A DNA stretch of 39,408 bases, taken from the IMG/VR virus record IMGVR_UViG_3300025093_000005, positions 1 through 39,408 of that record; one strand, 5' to 3'. Shown here one piece after another: positions 25,028 to 33,207 of the stretch (within the stretch, counting starts at the first letter, position 1; every line of letters begins with the position of its first letter). The notes beneath the pieces were generated by a model. It was not told the origin of the DNA, made no database searches, and saw nothing but the letters and a program-made list of their open reading frames with translations. Source of the stretch: a virus. Both the position numbers and the translations under genes were made by a program.

Positions 25028-25407
25028 TCATCATCAAAATCGAAATCTGGTGCAGGGCTTTGCTGATAATTATTTGCCGGTGGATTACTTCTGCGCTGCT
25101 GACTGCCTTGCTGCTGATTGTATCCTTGCTGGCCGTTTCTGTTCTGCCCTCCTTGATTACTGCAACCTTGCTGGCCTTGGTTCTGGTCTGTAAATATGCC
25201 AGCCATAACATTATCCCGCATTGGCTGGCCTGCATTAGCAGCCATTACATTCTGCTTAGCCAAAATGCCAGACAGGCTTACAGATGGGTCAATTAGTAAA
25301 TATTCGCCGTTTTGATTTTCAAGGATTACGCCAATTTTAACGTATTCGCCCTTTGTTTGACCGTCCTTTTGGTACTCTCCAACTTTAGCAACTAATCTTT
25401 TAGCCAT
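25024..25407 (-). CDS. Single-stranded DNA-binding protein (SSB-like)
   Basis: A 127-residue protein. The first ~65 residues are a short beta-rich domain (RLVAKVGEYQKDGQTKGEYV and EYLLIDPSVSL). Residues ~75-115 are a Q/G/N-rich linker, and the end is acidic (DFDFDDD), the typical SSB tail that recruits partner enzymes. The domain is shorter than bacterial SSB (about 110), as in several phage SSB-like proteins. It would coat exposed strands during replication and RecET recombination. Its TAG lies in a CUUCGG hairpin, and it abuts the resolvase gene. Confidence 0.8.
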   Translation of the reverse strand: MAKRLVAKVGEYQKDGQTKGEYVKIGVILENQNGEYLLIDPSVSLSGILAKQNVMAANAGQPMRDNVMAGIFTDQNQGQQGCSNQGGQNRNGQQGYNQQQGSQQRRSNPPANNYQQSPAPDFDFDDD

Positions 25408-25865
25408 TACTTTTCACCTTTCAGTTTATTGTACGCATAGTGCGCTATCCAATACGCATCACGCGTATCCTCGTTTGTTCGGCCTGTGTAGCCGGTAAGC
25501 TGCGCGAACAGCTTTGCATTTTTCTTTGTGTGCTTGCCAATACCTGGCGGGACTAAAATCACTTTCCCGCCGTGGTGCTCGATGTAATCAACCAGTATCG
25601 TGCCCGCCGCCTTTACCATGCCGACATTCTGCGCAATGCGAGATTGAACAGCTTGATTACCTTTGCGATTTCTGGCGTAGATAGTGTTGATTGCGTTAAC
25701 GTCTTCGATTGCAAAAATATACCCACTGTTAATCCATACCGGTATATCTTCAATAATCATGGCGGTTGTGTATTTTGGCTTCAGGTCAATATAAAATTGA
25801 CCTTCCACACAATGAACCATTCCGCACTTGCGCATATCTGGGTCTATTCCGATGACTTTAATCAT
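25407..25865 (-). CDS. RuvC-like Holliday junction resolvase
   Basis: A 152-residue RNase H-fold protein. The catalytic acids are visible: D8 in VIGIDPD, E54 in FAIEDV, and D133/D136 in EDTRDAYWIA, the RuvC spacing. Length is near E. coli RuvC (173). It should cut four-way junctions made during recombination or branch-rich concatemers before packaging. ATG at 25865 is chosen because it starts the motif-bearing domain; the longer start at 25943 is within recT. It overlaps recT by 8 bp. Confidence 0.85.
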   Translation of the reverse strand: MIKVIGIDPDMRKCGMVHCVEGQFYIDLKPKYTTAMIIEDIPVWINSGYIFAIEDVNAINTIYARNRKGNQAVQSRIAQNVGMVKAAGTILVDYIEHHGGKVILVPPGIGKHTKKNAKLFAQLTGYTGRTNEDTRDAYWIAHYAYNKLKGEK

Positions 25866-26685
25866 CGGTATCACCGTTAAAAATATCGTCAGCATCAGGC
25901 ATCTCATCCGGTTGCTGCTGCGGATTATCTTCACCAAGCGCATCCAGTAGGCTTTGTGGCTTTCCTTTTTGTGTTGGCGTTATGTCGCGTGATTTTTCAA
26001 ACCTTGCATCAATGTCGCGCTCTGCAACTTCGATTAATTGCATTGTTTCGCTAGATGAAGGAAGACGTCGCGCCAACCTGTGAAGGGCTGATTTTACCGC
26101 CATTCTATCGTACCATTGCGCCCATGGACCATAGCTGCTTCCACCTGTTTTGCTGGCTGCGCGTATTCTGTCAATTTCTGCCTTGTTCATTACTTCGACC
26201 ACCATTTCACCGCCTTTTAGTTTTGCATAAGCAAACACTAATTTGAATTTGCGATCTCCGCTTGCGCCAAAATCAGGTCTATATTTTACGTGCTCACCAT
26301 CTTCATCAAACCAATAATCAAAATCATCGCCGTCAAATACTGCTTTGGCTGCAATCATTTCAATCAATCCAGACTGACGAAGTCGTTTTAATACGCCGTC
26401 AATCATTGGTTGGTACTGGGCCTTTTTACCCTGTTTGCTGTTGTAAACAACAATTGCGGCCTCTTTATTGTCTGGTATTAAACCATCCTGGGCGCAGCGC
26501 ATGGCGCTATCGTAAACGCTGACAGGGTCGCATTCAGCGATTTCTGGATTGCGCATTAATGCGTTATTTACTGCCCGCTCAAATGTATCAATCTTTATTT
26601 GCGCAGGCAGCATTTTTGCTAACTCTGTTTTTCTCGATTCGATTAATTGCTGTGTTTTTTGAACCGGCGTTAATTGCTTTGACAT
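25858..26685 (-). CDS. recT: RecT-family single-strand annealing protein
   Basis: A 275-residue annealase that pairs complementary strands after resection. The family core is clear: PAQIKIDTFERAVNNAL, CDPVSVYDSAMRCAQDGLIPD (the Q-DGL motif), YQPMIDGVLKRLRQSG and SSYGPWAQWYDRMAVKSALH. The C-terminus is acidic and disordered, as in SSB-interacting proteins. ATG at 26685 has AAGGA six bases before it. It follows a RecE-like exonuclease and precedes RuvC and SSB, forming a compact recombination operon. Confidence 0.93.
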   Translation of the reverse strand: MSKQLTPVQKTQQLIESRKTELAKMLPAQIKIDTFERAVNNALMRNPEIAECDPVSVYDSAMRCAQDGLIPDNKEAAIVVYNSKQGKKAQYQPMIDGVLKRLRQSGLIEMIAAKAVFDGDDFDYWFDEDGEHVKYRPDFGASGDRKFKLVFAYAKLKGGEMVVEVMNKAEIDRIRAASKTGGSSYGPWAQWYDRMAVKSALHRLARRLPSSSETMQLIEVAERDIDARFEKSRDITPTQKGKPQSLLDALGEDNPQQQPDEMPDADDIFNGDTDD

Positions 26686-26694
26686 AATCAATCC

Positions 26695-27495
26695 TTACTT
26701 AAATTGTGGAAATTGCTCAAACGAAATAAATTCGTTTTTGTGGTACGCATCCGCGAACCGGTCGATATTTGACTGCGTGGCGGCCCAAAATCCCATGCTA
26801 TCAAGCTCATCACGGGTAATACGGAATACCGATGCTGGGTAGCGGCCAAGTGATGACGACTTCTGAATAATTGGGAATACATACTCGTTAACGTCCTCAC
26901 CGTAATGCAGCGATAGTACGTGAAGGTAAAACGACGCGGTAAAACCGTAACCCATAGCATAAAGCGGGTTAATCCATTCGCGATCACTTCGCCACTTTTC
27001 AATGTCGTCTGTGGTCTTAATGTCACACGCAAGTTTGATGCTATCAATCAACCAATCTACGCGAATTTTTAGGTCAATATCGCGCGCTTTGTCATGCACA
27101 ACAATTGACGCTTCGCCTAAGCCTTTTGCGCTCATAATTCGCTTAAACATAGGGTTCGCCATGCATGACAGTTCCATAACTTTTAATTGGTCTATTTCGG
27201 CCTCTGTCATTACAAACTTGTCAGGGTTGCTAATCTGTTCATCAATGAACGTCTTTGTCGTGCGACCTTTGACTGATGATACAAACACTTTCTCATCAAA
27301 CTTGTGAGGCTCAACTAACATCAAGTGCAACACGCTACCAAAATCTGCGGTTTGTGCTTTGTTTGGGTCGCGTGGTGCGTCTTTGTTCCAAATATAAAGT
27401 GATGGGTCTTTAGCGAAAAGCTGCAATTCATGATTGCTTAACGCTGGCAGTGCTCGGTACTCAGTATCGCTAATGTCAAATAAACCGTATTCCAT
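26695..27495 (-). CDS. RecE-like 5'-3' exonuclease (PD-(D/E)XK)
   Basis: A 266-residue protein with the fold of exonuclease VIII's nuclease domain: H57 in GSVLHLMLVEP, then EASIVV, then RVDWLID and LACDIKTTDD, giving the D...DxK triad. It would resect double-strand ends for RecT. ATG at 27495 is preferred over 27501 because AGG lies eight bases before it and only two before the other. The start region carries a 9-bp inverted repeat (27496-27526). It is ten bases upstream of recT. Confidence 0.9.
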   Translation of the reverse strand: MEYGLFDISDTEYRALPALSNHELQLFAKDPSLYIWNKDAPRDPNKAQTADFGSVLHLMLVEPHKFDEKVFVSSVKGRTTKTFIDEQISNPDKFVMTEAEIDQLKVMELSCMANPMFKRIMSAKGLGEASIVVHDKARDIDLKIRVDWLIDSIKLACDIKTTDDIEKWRSDREWINPLYAMGYGFTASFYLHVLSLHYGEDVNEYVFPIIQKSSSLGRYPASVFRITRDELDSMGFWAATQSNIDRFADAYHKNEFISFEQFPQFK

Positions 27496-27526
27496 TGTCA
27501 TTACCTGTTTTGTTCAAGTAATGACA
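27496..27526 (-). promoter_or_regulatory. Inverted repeat over recE ribosome site
   Basis: TGTCATTAC and GTAATGACA are perfect 9-bp arms with a 13-bp spacer. On the minus strand the 3' arm contains the first possible ATG and adjoins the AGG ribosome site. If transcribed whole it could hide the start; but the -10 box below overlaps its 5' end, so it might instead be a DNA operator. Confidence 0.55.
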
Positions 27527-27554
27527 CTATAGTTAAACATTGCGTTAAACGCAA
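27526..27554 (-). promoter_or_regulatory. Promoter of recombination operon
   Basis: Minus strand: TTGCGT (27554-27549), 17 bp, TATAGT (27531-27526). It lies in the 80-bp gap between the helicase stop and recE, pointing at recE-recT-ruvC-ssb. The -35 match is partial. It lies within the palindrome 27538-27556. Confidence 0.5.
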
Positions 27555-27556
27555 TG
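27538..27556. promoter_or_regulatory. 19-bp palindromic operator
   Basis: CATTGCGTT-A-AACGCAATG is a perfect 9-bp inverted repeat with one central base. It overlaps the predicted -35 of the recombination promoter, the natural place for a repressor dimer. TTAAAC/TAAAC motifs recur next to it. Confidence 0.7.
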
Positions 27557-27574
27557 GTAAACATAAAAATAAAT

Positions 27575-29413
27575 TTAACTTGCTTTTTCTTCCCTGCCAC
27601 TTCGGAACTTTTTACGGTTTACTACACTGAATCCTTTGTCATTGATTCGGTGCGTGATGTGGGTTGGCGTATCTAGCATTGCCTGATTTTTTATCATGCT
27701 GTCAATGTGCATTTTGGCAAACGTTCGGCGAAATGCATTGCCCTGGATATGGTCAGACACAAATTTAAACCACCGCGCTTTTTGGAACTGTTTATCACTG
27801 GCGGGGTCGTAAAATTCAGTCGCCACCTCTGGCAACTCTTCACCGTTTTTGTGATAAGTGCTATCAAGCGTATAAGTTAATCGAAGCCCTCCGCTTTTAT
27901 TTTTTTCAAGAGTCATGCTAATGACCGGTTTATAGTCTGCATCACTATATGACTTGCGTGAAAGCGCTGTGTTTGGGTCGATTAGTATTGCATCGCATTT
28001 GCGGCATGTGCGCGCTGTGGGGGCGTTTTCTGTGTGGCAGTGCAGACACATCACAAATTTAAAATAATGCTCACATCGACCGTCTGTGGACGTAGAATCA
28101 ATACCGCGACACCTCACGGCATGTTCGCTGTTTTCAGTTTTACATTTTGGGCATTCTTGGGTTTTGTTATTCGCTTTTGCTTTTTCTGCAGATGCAATAT
28201 CGGTTATTGGGTGGTCGTAAATATCCCCAGCAACTTCCATTGTGTCGGTAAAATCAAGAACAAGACCATCATACTTCTGCAGACCTGATTCTATCTGGTC
28301 GTCTTTTAAAAGCCTTAAAACCCTGCCTATTAGTTGTATTAAGTATCTTAGGCTGCCTATTTTTCTTAAAATTACACAAGTATCCCAATACGGAATGTTA
28401 ATCCCTTGACCTAAGCAACTAACCTGCAGTGTGTATTTTATCTTACCGCTTTTTGCATCCTTTAAAATCCTCCTTCTTTCTGTAGCCCCAGTGCTGTCTG
28501 TAACTATTCCATAGCTTCCAACAGGTAAATGTTTGGCTACTTCCTCGCAATGTTTTTTGCCAGCGCAGGTTATAAGTACGCCAAGTCTATCTCTGGTTCT
28601 TTCTATAACTTCTTCTACAATTAACTGTGTTGTTGTCTTGTCTTTTAATATCTCCCTTTGCATGGCTGCCAGCTCTTTACTGCCAAAATCAGATCCATTT
28701 TCATTTTTTGACGGACTAAAAGATTCAAGATGATAATTGTGATCATCATCACTTCCCCATCCGAAAACAGGCGGAACTAAATACCCATCATTAACAAGTT
28801 GATAAGTTCCAACCTCTGACAGTTTTTTCTTCCAAAATCCACCTATGATGCTTTCGCTACCTCTGAATGGAGAGCCAGAGTAACCAATAATCCTTACTGC
28901 AGGGTTTATGTTTATAAAGTGAGCAAGTATAACTGCGTATTGTGAATACTTTGGCTTTCCATTTTGGTCTTTATTTTCATAAATATTAAATCCGTTTTGA
29001 TAATCATTTAGGCATTCGTAAATTTCCTGATGGTTAACCTCGTGGCACTCATCAATAGCTATAAAATGAAATTTCCTTGATTTAAATTCTGTATTTAAAG
29101 ACCTATAAACAGTTCCCTCACTTCCAAAGACTGCAGGATAGTATGACGACTTCATACCAAGTGACGCGCTAAATATTGAGCACTTACCGCCAATCATTTT
29201 GTAATCATCGGCATCCTGTTCTACAAGTTCTCCCTGCCTAGCTAATACTAAGCAACTGCCGCCTTTATCACAAACATGTTTTACTGCGAACGCTATCTGC
29301 AGAGTCTTTCCAGCTCCAACTGATTGATCGTGAATTGCATAATCTTTTGAATTCTTACAATGCTCAACTGTAGCTTTGTGCGCATCATCTTGGTAGTACC
29401 TTAGCTCAATCAT
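27575..29413 (-). CDS. SF2 DEAD/DEAH-type helicase with zinc cluster
   Basis: A 612-residue helicase. Motif I is SVGAGKT (31-37), motif II is IDECHE (120-125), and motif III is seen as GYSGSPFRGS. The RecA-2 half carries CLGQGINIPYWDT and LIQLIGRVLR (motifs V-VI). From about 418 a zinc cluster (CPKC, CEHYF, CLHC, CRKCDA) splits the second half. It is of the phage replication/repair type and may act like a UvsW or DEAD-box remodelling enzyme. GGAGG lies just before the ATG at 29413, which overlaps the HNH stop (ATGA). Confidence 0.9.
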   Translation of the reverse strand: MIELRYYQDDAHKATVEHCKNSKDYAIHDQSVGAGKTLQIAFAVKHVCDKGGSCLVLARQGELVEQDADDYKMIGGKCSIFSASLGMKSSYYPAVFGSEGTVYRSLNTEFKSRKFHFIAIDECHEVNHQEIYECLNDYQNGFNIYENKDQNGKPKYSQYAVILAHFININPAVRIIGYSGSPFRGSESIIGGFWKKKLSEVGTYQLVNDGYLVPPVFGWGSDDDHNYHLESFSPSKNENGSDFGSKELAAMQREILKDKTTTQLIVEEVIERTRDRLGVLITCAGKKHCEEVAKHLPVGSYGIVTDSTGATERRRILKDAKSGKIKYTLQVSCLGQGINIPYWDTCVILRKIGSLRYLIQLIGRVLRLLKDDQIESGLQKYDGLVLDFTDTMEVAGDIYDHPITDIASAEKAKANNKTQECPKCKTENSEHAVRCRGIDSTSTDGRCEHYFKFVMCLHCHTENAPTARTCRKCDAILIDPNTALSRKSYSDADYKPVISMTLEKNKSGGLRLTYTLDSTYHKNGEELPEVATEFYDPASDKQFQKARWFKFVSDHIQGNAFRRTFAKMHIDSMIKNQAMLDTPTHITHRINDKGFSVVNRKKFRSGREEKAS

Positions 29414-30081
29414 TTTTCCTCCGGCATATCTGGCCAATATCTATTCTTTTTTGACATATTAATTGATGGTTCCATTATCTGCAGATTGTCATAGCAATGA
29501 AGGCCGCAAACTAAATCTGAAATAATTGGAACAATGTGGTCTACTTGCCATCCTCTTTTTACAGCTTGCTTGTATACTTCATTAACTTTTTCAGATTCAA
29601 ACCACTTAGGCGTTGCTCTTAAAACAAGCTTTTTCCTCATCTTCTGGTAAGCTCTAACTTTACCCCTGTTCTTATCTCTCCACTTTTTGTGCCTTTTTCT
29701 GCAATCAGATCTCGTTTTAATAGAGTTTTCTTTATTTGCTTTATTCCTGCATGATTTACATAAAAGCACTTTTGATGAATCAGTTATTTTTGATTTATGA
29801 AAATTGTCAGAGTTATTAACTTTTAATTCATTGCATCTTCTGCAGCAAATAAACCCATTTGGAACGCCATCAGATATAAACGCAACCTCCGTTTTTCTCT
29901 TCCCTTCTCTTTTGCATCTTTTGCACTGTGACTGTCTTAAATTCCTGTTTCTGGAATTTATATAAAAATCATCAACTGACTTTTCTATTCTGCACTTGCT
30001 GCAGGTCTTTTTTTCGATGCGCGGCAACTCTGCACTTGGCACTACAGAATCTAGCCCTTTTTGTTCCGTGGAATTTTTCAT
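29410..30081 (-). CDS. HNH endonuclease with zinc clusters
   Basis: A 223-residue protein. The C-terminal HNH core is VDHIVPI with H182, DNLQIM with N199 and MSKKNRYW with N213. Ahead of it are two Cys clusters (CSKC...CKRCKR and CCRRC...CKSC) that bind zinc. The start is uncertain: ATG 30081 has a poor ribosome site and lies inside the zinc-finger ORF at 29972-30112 in another frame; a TTG near 30027 just before the first zinc cluster is an alternative. It may be a free-standing homing-type nuclease or a replication nuclease; it sits between primase and helicase, not by the terminase. Confidence 0.8.
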   Translation of the reverse strand: MKNSTEQKGLDSVVPSAELPRIEKKTCSKCRIEKSVDDFYINSRNRNLRQSQCKRCKREGKRKTEVAFISDGVPNGFICCRRCNELKVNNSDNFHKSKITDSSKVLLCKSCRNKANKENSIKTRSDCRKRHKKWRDKNRGKVRAYQKMRKKLVLRATPKWFESEKVNEVYKQAVKRGWQVDHIVPIISDLVCGLHCYDNLQIMEPSINMSKKNRYWPDMPEEK

Positions 30082-30112
30082 TGCAATTCTCGCATTTCTT
30101 TTCAGTAATCAT
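29972..30112 (-). CDS. 46-residue zinc-finger protein, overlapping the HNH gene
   Basis: A minus-strand ORF in a different frame from the HNH gene: MITEKKCENCNEKFHGTKRA, then RFCSAKCRVAAHRKKD. The CxxC...FCSxKCR...HR layout is a widespread small zinc-binding pattern. GAGG lies five bases before its ATG, a better ribosome site than that of the HNH ORF. The overlap with the HNH frame is 55-110 bp depending on the HNH start. Likely a real gene, possibly translationally coupled. Confidence 0.65.
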   Translation of the reverse strand: MITEKKCENCNEKFHGTKRARFCSAKCRVAAHRKKDLQQVQNRKVS

Positions 30113-30146
30113 AATGTCCTCATTGTAACGTAGTTGCGTAACATAA

Positions 30147-30950
30147 TCAAAGCCTATTCATTTTCGTTAATTTGTAATTATCTAATTTCACCCACCTCAT
30201 TTCGCGAGACAGCCAATCGTCATCATCTGGCCGCAATACAGGTGTTATATTCATTTCACCATTGCACCACTTGCACAAATATTTAAGCGCATACGGCGAC
30301 CATGTGACGGCGACATTGATATTGTATTTATTTGCAATGTATCGACCATCTGAAAGCGCTATGCAAGCGGCCCATTTATTTTCGTCATTCACCTTTACCG
30401 GCGTAAAACCGCTATAACTCAAACCGCCAGCAATAAATTCCATATCTTTGCCGTGACCAAAGTGCGCCGCGTTAATCAACTCAAAGTCGCTGTTATAAAT
30501 TGGTAGCATAAAGCCGGTTTTGTAGCGGTAAAAATCCACCCCGCCCACGCTTTGGAGTACGCATTTGCTCATGTATTTATTTGCTAAATCACCGTCCTCC
30601 TTGTGGTCGTCAGGTAGCTTAAATCGCTGTATCTTTGCTGCATTCTTTTGGTTTTTAATAATTTCAGCAGTTGGCTTTAAATCAATTTCGCCGCCAAGCT
30701 CTTTATATGCGTCAACAAAATCAACGCCGCTAAACTCTTTCACAAAGTCTATTACATCACCGTGAGCGCCGCAGCCGAAACAATGGTAAAACTGTTTACT
30801 TTCATCGACTGTAAACGATGGTGTTTTTTCGCTGTGAAAAGGGCAGCAGGAGGAATAGTTTTTCCCTGATTTTTTTAGTGGTACGTATCGACCAATCACA
30901 TCAACGATGTTGTGTGATGATTTGACATACTCAATATCGTGCTTATCCAT
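30147..30950 (-). CDS. DNA primase with CHC2 zinc finger
   Basis: A 267-residue protein. The first 100 residues are a DnaG-type CHC2 zinc-binding domain: C36-P-F-H39, FHS-EKTPSF, C57-FG-C60-GA-HGD. The rest fits a small TOPRIM-like half ending PVLRPDDDDW, but the usual motif with EG is replaced by SDG, so the catalytic Glu is not visible. It would recognise start sites and make or help make primers. The ATG overlaps the stop of the DUF3987 gene (TAATG), giving an ATPase-primase pair. Confidence 0.85.
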   Translation of the reverse strand: MDKHDIEYVKSSHNIVDVIGRYVPLKKSGKNYSSCCPFHSEKTPSFTVDESKQFYHCFGCGAHGDVIDFVKEFSGVDFVDAYKELGGEIDLKPTAEIIKNQKNAAKIQRFKLPDDHKEDGDLANKYMSKCVLQSVGGVDFYRYKTGFMLPIYNSDFELINAAHFGHGKDMEFIAGGLSYSGFTPVKVNDENKWAACIALSDGRYIANKYNINVAVTWSPYALKYLCKWCNGEMNITPVLRPDDDDWLSREMRWVKLDNYKLTKMNRL

Positions 30951-32503
30951 TATTTAAGCCTAGGGTTGATGTAAACATCAGTGCCAACAACAACAAGATA
31001 GTTATGCTCTTCCATAATCGGTAACACTTCATCACGCAGCTTTTTGGTCAGATTGCGGGATCCTTTAAACGGTTTAACGTTTTTTACCTTGTCTCGTATG
31101 GATGCCATCGTTGTTTTTAGCTTTCCCTTTTCAGCCATGCTGGTAATAATTACGCGTATTTTCTCAACTTCTGATTTTTTACCTACATAACCAAGCGTGT
31201 CGGATGCGCTGATAAACGTTTTTGCAAGCTCTTCAAATATTCCAATGGCCCACAAAGCGTAATCTTCGTTAATGGCGTTTGACCTGCTGCCGCCGTCCTG
31301 CCAATGGTCGGCAACATGAAAAACCGATGCTATTTTTCTGATATGCTTATCCGCTTTACCCATAAAGCCAGTGATAACCGCGTTTGAGTATTCGCCATCC
31401 TCACCAAGCTCTGGCTCTATCTTTGTTTTGTATGCGTTAATGCATTCGTTCGCTGATTCGGTAAAATGCAAACTTACATCATTTTCTCGAATAACGTTTT
31501 CTATCATCGATTCATAACGGCTGAACAAAGACTTATCAAACCTGTAAGGCTTATTCATATCACGCATACCAAGCTTTGACTTTTCACACAGTAGTAAAAA
31601 ACGCTCAGTCAAACCACGCCCGCTTGATGATGCGGAAAGTATCGTATCAATGCTGTCATCTTGCGCAATTACGCTAATAGATGCCCTCACATGGCCGCTA
31701 TAACCTTTTCGGCCAACGCGCCTGGTATTAATATACTCACCATCCCATGCATTCAAAATTAACCCGATGTTTGATTTAGACTTGCCATCATCGCCATAAA
31801 CAGCGCCAGTAATAACGTTTATTGATTCTGCTTCGGCGCTAACTATGCTGAACATTCCGTCCTGCTCGCGACAAACCATCTCAGCGGCTTCTATGGTAGT
31901 ATCCGTCAATGTGCCAGACCATTCTGGTATTTTAGATAGTCTCTCTTCCTTGTCGCGTATCTTGTCATAAATTTCGTCGTGCTCGCCTTCCTTGCTTTTC
32001 TCTTTGGTCAGCTCCTTTTCAAGCCTTGCGATTTCTTTCGTTAATGCGCGTCGCTCTGAATCGGTCTCTTCATTTATTTTTTTGTAGGCACGGAATATCG
32101 GCGCATAAAGTTTGCCATTTACCGCGCTTTTACCTGTGCTTGGCGGCTGGGCAGTGACAATGTATAAATTGCACGGTATAGAGTCGAAACCATACTCAAT
32201 TTTAAATGCCTTTGTCATTGCTGATGCCGTGCACCCCATGGCATGGAGAAAGCATGTGTTAATCGGGAATTGAACATTGCCAGCAATTTGTTTTGCTACT
32301 TCCGTTAAAATATCTCCGCGCTGACTTGTGGCTATTTCTGGCTCTGGCCGTTCAACTTCAATTTCAATCGGCACAACATTGGGCCACACGGCCACTTTTG
32401 TTATTAATGGGCTTCCGGTTGACGCTGCCGCCTGAGCAATCGAGCATCCGTTATCAACCGCATACTGCTCAAGGTCGTCTATACGGTATGATTCGTTCAG
32501 CAT
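30950..32503 (-). CDS. DUF3987 (YfjI-like) phage replication ATPase
   Basis: A 517-residue protein. Walker A-like PPSTGKS is at about 121-127; later motifs are VSAEAESIN, NAWDGEY and SSSGRGLTERFLLL, all typical of DUF3987 proteins. A coiled-coil insertion (RRALTKEIARLEKELTKE) follows Walker A. Members are paired with small primases in phages and mobile elements and are thought to be replicative helicase-like. The ATG overlaps the repressor stop by 7 bp and the gene is the first long one after the control region. Confidence 0.85.
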   Translation of the reverse strand: MLNESYRIDDLEQYAVDNGCSIAQAAASTGSPLITKVAVWPNVVPIEIEVERPEPEIATSQRGDILTEVAKQIAGNVQFPINTCFLHAMGCTASAMTKAFKIEYGFDSIPCNLYIVTAQPPSTGKSAVNGKLYAPIFRAYKKINEETDSERRALTKEIARLEKELTKEKSKEGEHDEIYDKIRDKEERLSKIPEWSGTLTDTTIEAAEMVCREQDGMFSIVSAEAESINVITGAVYGDDGKSKSNIGLILNAWDGEYINTRRVGRKGYSGHVRASISVIAQDDSIDTILSASSSGRGLTERFLLLCEKSKLGMRDMNKPYRFDKSLFSRYESMIENVIRENDVSLHFTESANECINAYKTKIEPELGEDGEYSNAVITGFMGKADKHIRKIASVFHVADHWQDGGSRSNAINEDYALWAIGIFEELAKTFISASDTLGYVGKKSEVEKIRVIITSMAEKGKLKTTMASIRDKVKNVKPFKGSRNLTKKLRDEVLPIMEEHNYLVVVGTDVYINPRLK

Positions 32504-32742
32504 TGTTCATCAATCCAGCTATCAACATCCGGTCTCAACTCGCGCTTAGTGATTGCGCCATTAGTGATGCGCTCTGCGTCAATGGCGCATGAAGCTGAAA
32601 TTCTCCCGCGCTTAATCCAGTTCTGCACAACCTGTGGTGATACATCTAAATGCCTGGCAAGTCTTGACTGATTGCCTGCGTACTCAACCAGGCGAATTAA
32701 CGCGCTGGCTTGTTCTGTTTTAATTTGTTCAAACGATTTCAT
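32497..32742 (-). CDS. YdaS/Cro-like repressor
   Basis: An 81-residue HTH protein: ALIRLVEYAGNQSRLARHLD, then VSPQVVQNWIKRGRIS, AIDAERITNGAITKRELRPDV. This is the YdaS_antitoxin/Cro layout. The ATG at 32742 has AGGGG upstream, ten bases before it. As first gene of the leftward operon beside the 32845-33126 array, it probably regulates both divergent early transcripts. In lambdoid phages such proteins turn off early genes; no CI-like partner with a protease domain is present. Confidence 0.85.
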   Translation of the reverse strand: MKSFEQIKTEQASALIRLVEYAGNQSRLARHLDVSPQVVQNWIKRGRISASCAIDAERITNGAITKRELRPDVDSWIDEQC

Positions 32743-32769
32743 TGTTAACCCCTGTGTAAAAGTACGTTT

Positions 32770-32799
32770 AATATAATTCAATATAAACAATAATTGCAA
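32770..32799 (-). promoter_or_regulatory. Leftward early promoter
   Basis: Minus strand: TTGCAA (32799-32794), 18 bp, TATATT (32775-32770), start predicted about 20 bases before the repressor ATG. The 12-mer AATTCAATATAA just inside it recurs at the cassette promoter (about 5460). Confidence 0.55.
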
Positions 32800-32844
32800 C
32801 ATTTAATTGCCAATAAAGTAAATGGGCACTTTTTGTGATTTATG

Positions 32845-33126
32845 GGGCAATTTGTACGCCCTTAGATTTATGTATATTTATCATGAGCTTACAGTTATTT
32901 GTGGGTTATTGTGGGCGCTTGTATGCCCTCTGTTTTTCCCTTTAAATACAATAATTTAAATATAAATATATATAAAAAGGGCGTAGTAGTATTTATTTAT
33001 TTATTATTTATATAATTTTACTGTTATTTGTAGGTATATACACGGGTACAAAGGTACGCCCATTTTTGCTAAAATTGACGTATATTGTTGATTTATAACA
33101 GTAATACTGTGGGCATTTAGTTGCCC
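32845..33126. repeat. GGGC...GCCC array every ~66 bp: candidate origin/operators
   Basis: Elements begin at 32845, 32913, 32979 (half site), 33044 (imperfect) and 33111, spaced 68, 66, 65 and 67 bp. Three are perfect GGGC-N8/9-GCCC (32845-32861, 32913-32928, 33111-33126). Flanks share TTATTTGT(G/A)GGT. Between them lie AT-rich runs, notably 32950-33018. The 465-bp region between the divergent early operons holds no convincing gene. Iterons plus an AT-rich stretch beside primase genes suggest a replication origin; they could also be repressor operators. Confidence 0.75.
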
Positions 33127-33207
33127 TTTTTATGCCCAGTAGCGCCCATAACTATCTGTGGTAGTATTGAAGACCAATAAAACTAAGGCTTGCGGCGTGG
33201 GCGCACG

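Noticed and set aside
31609-31623. Near match to the TGGTCAAACCA element (GTCAAACCAC)
   Set aside because: It codes the conserved GRGLTE motif of the DUF3987 protein and has no -10 box at the fixed spacing.
32822-32959. Plus-strand ORF of 45 hydrophobic residues
   Set aside because: It lies across two copies of the GGGC array, lacks a ribosome site and has AT-rich composition; more likely a chance ORF in the control region.
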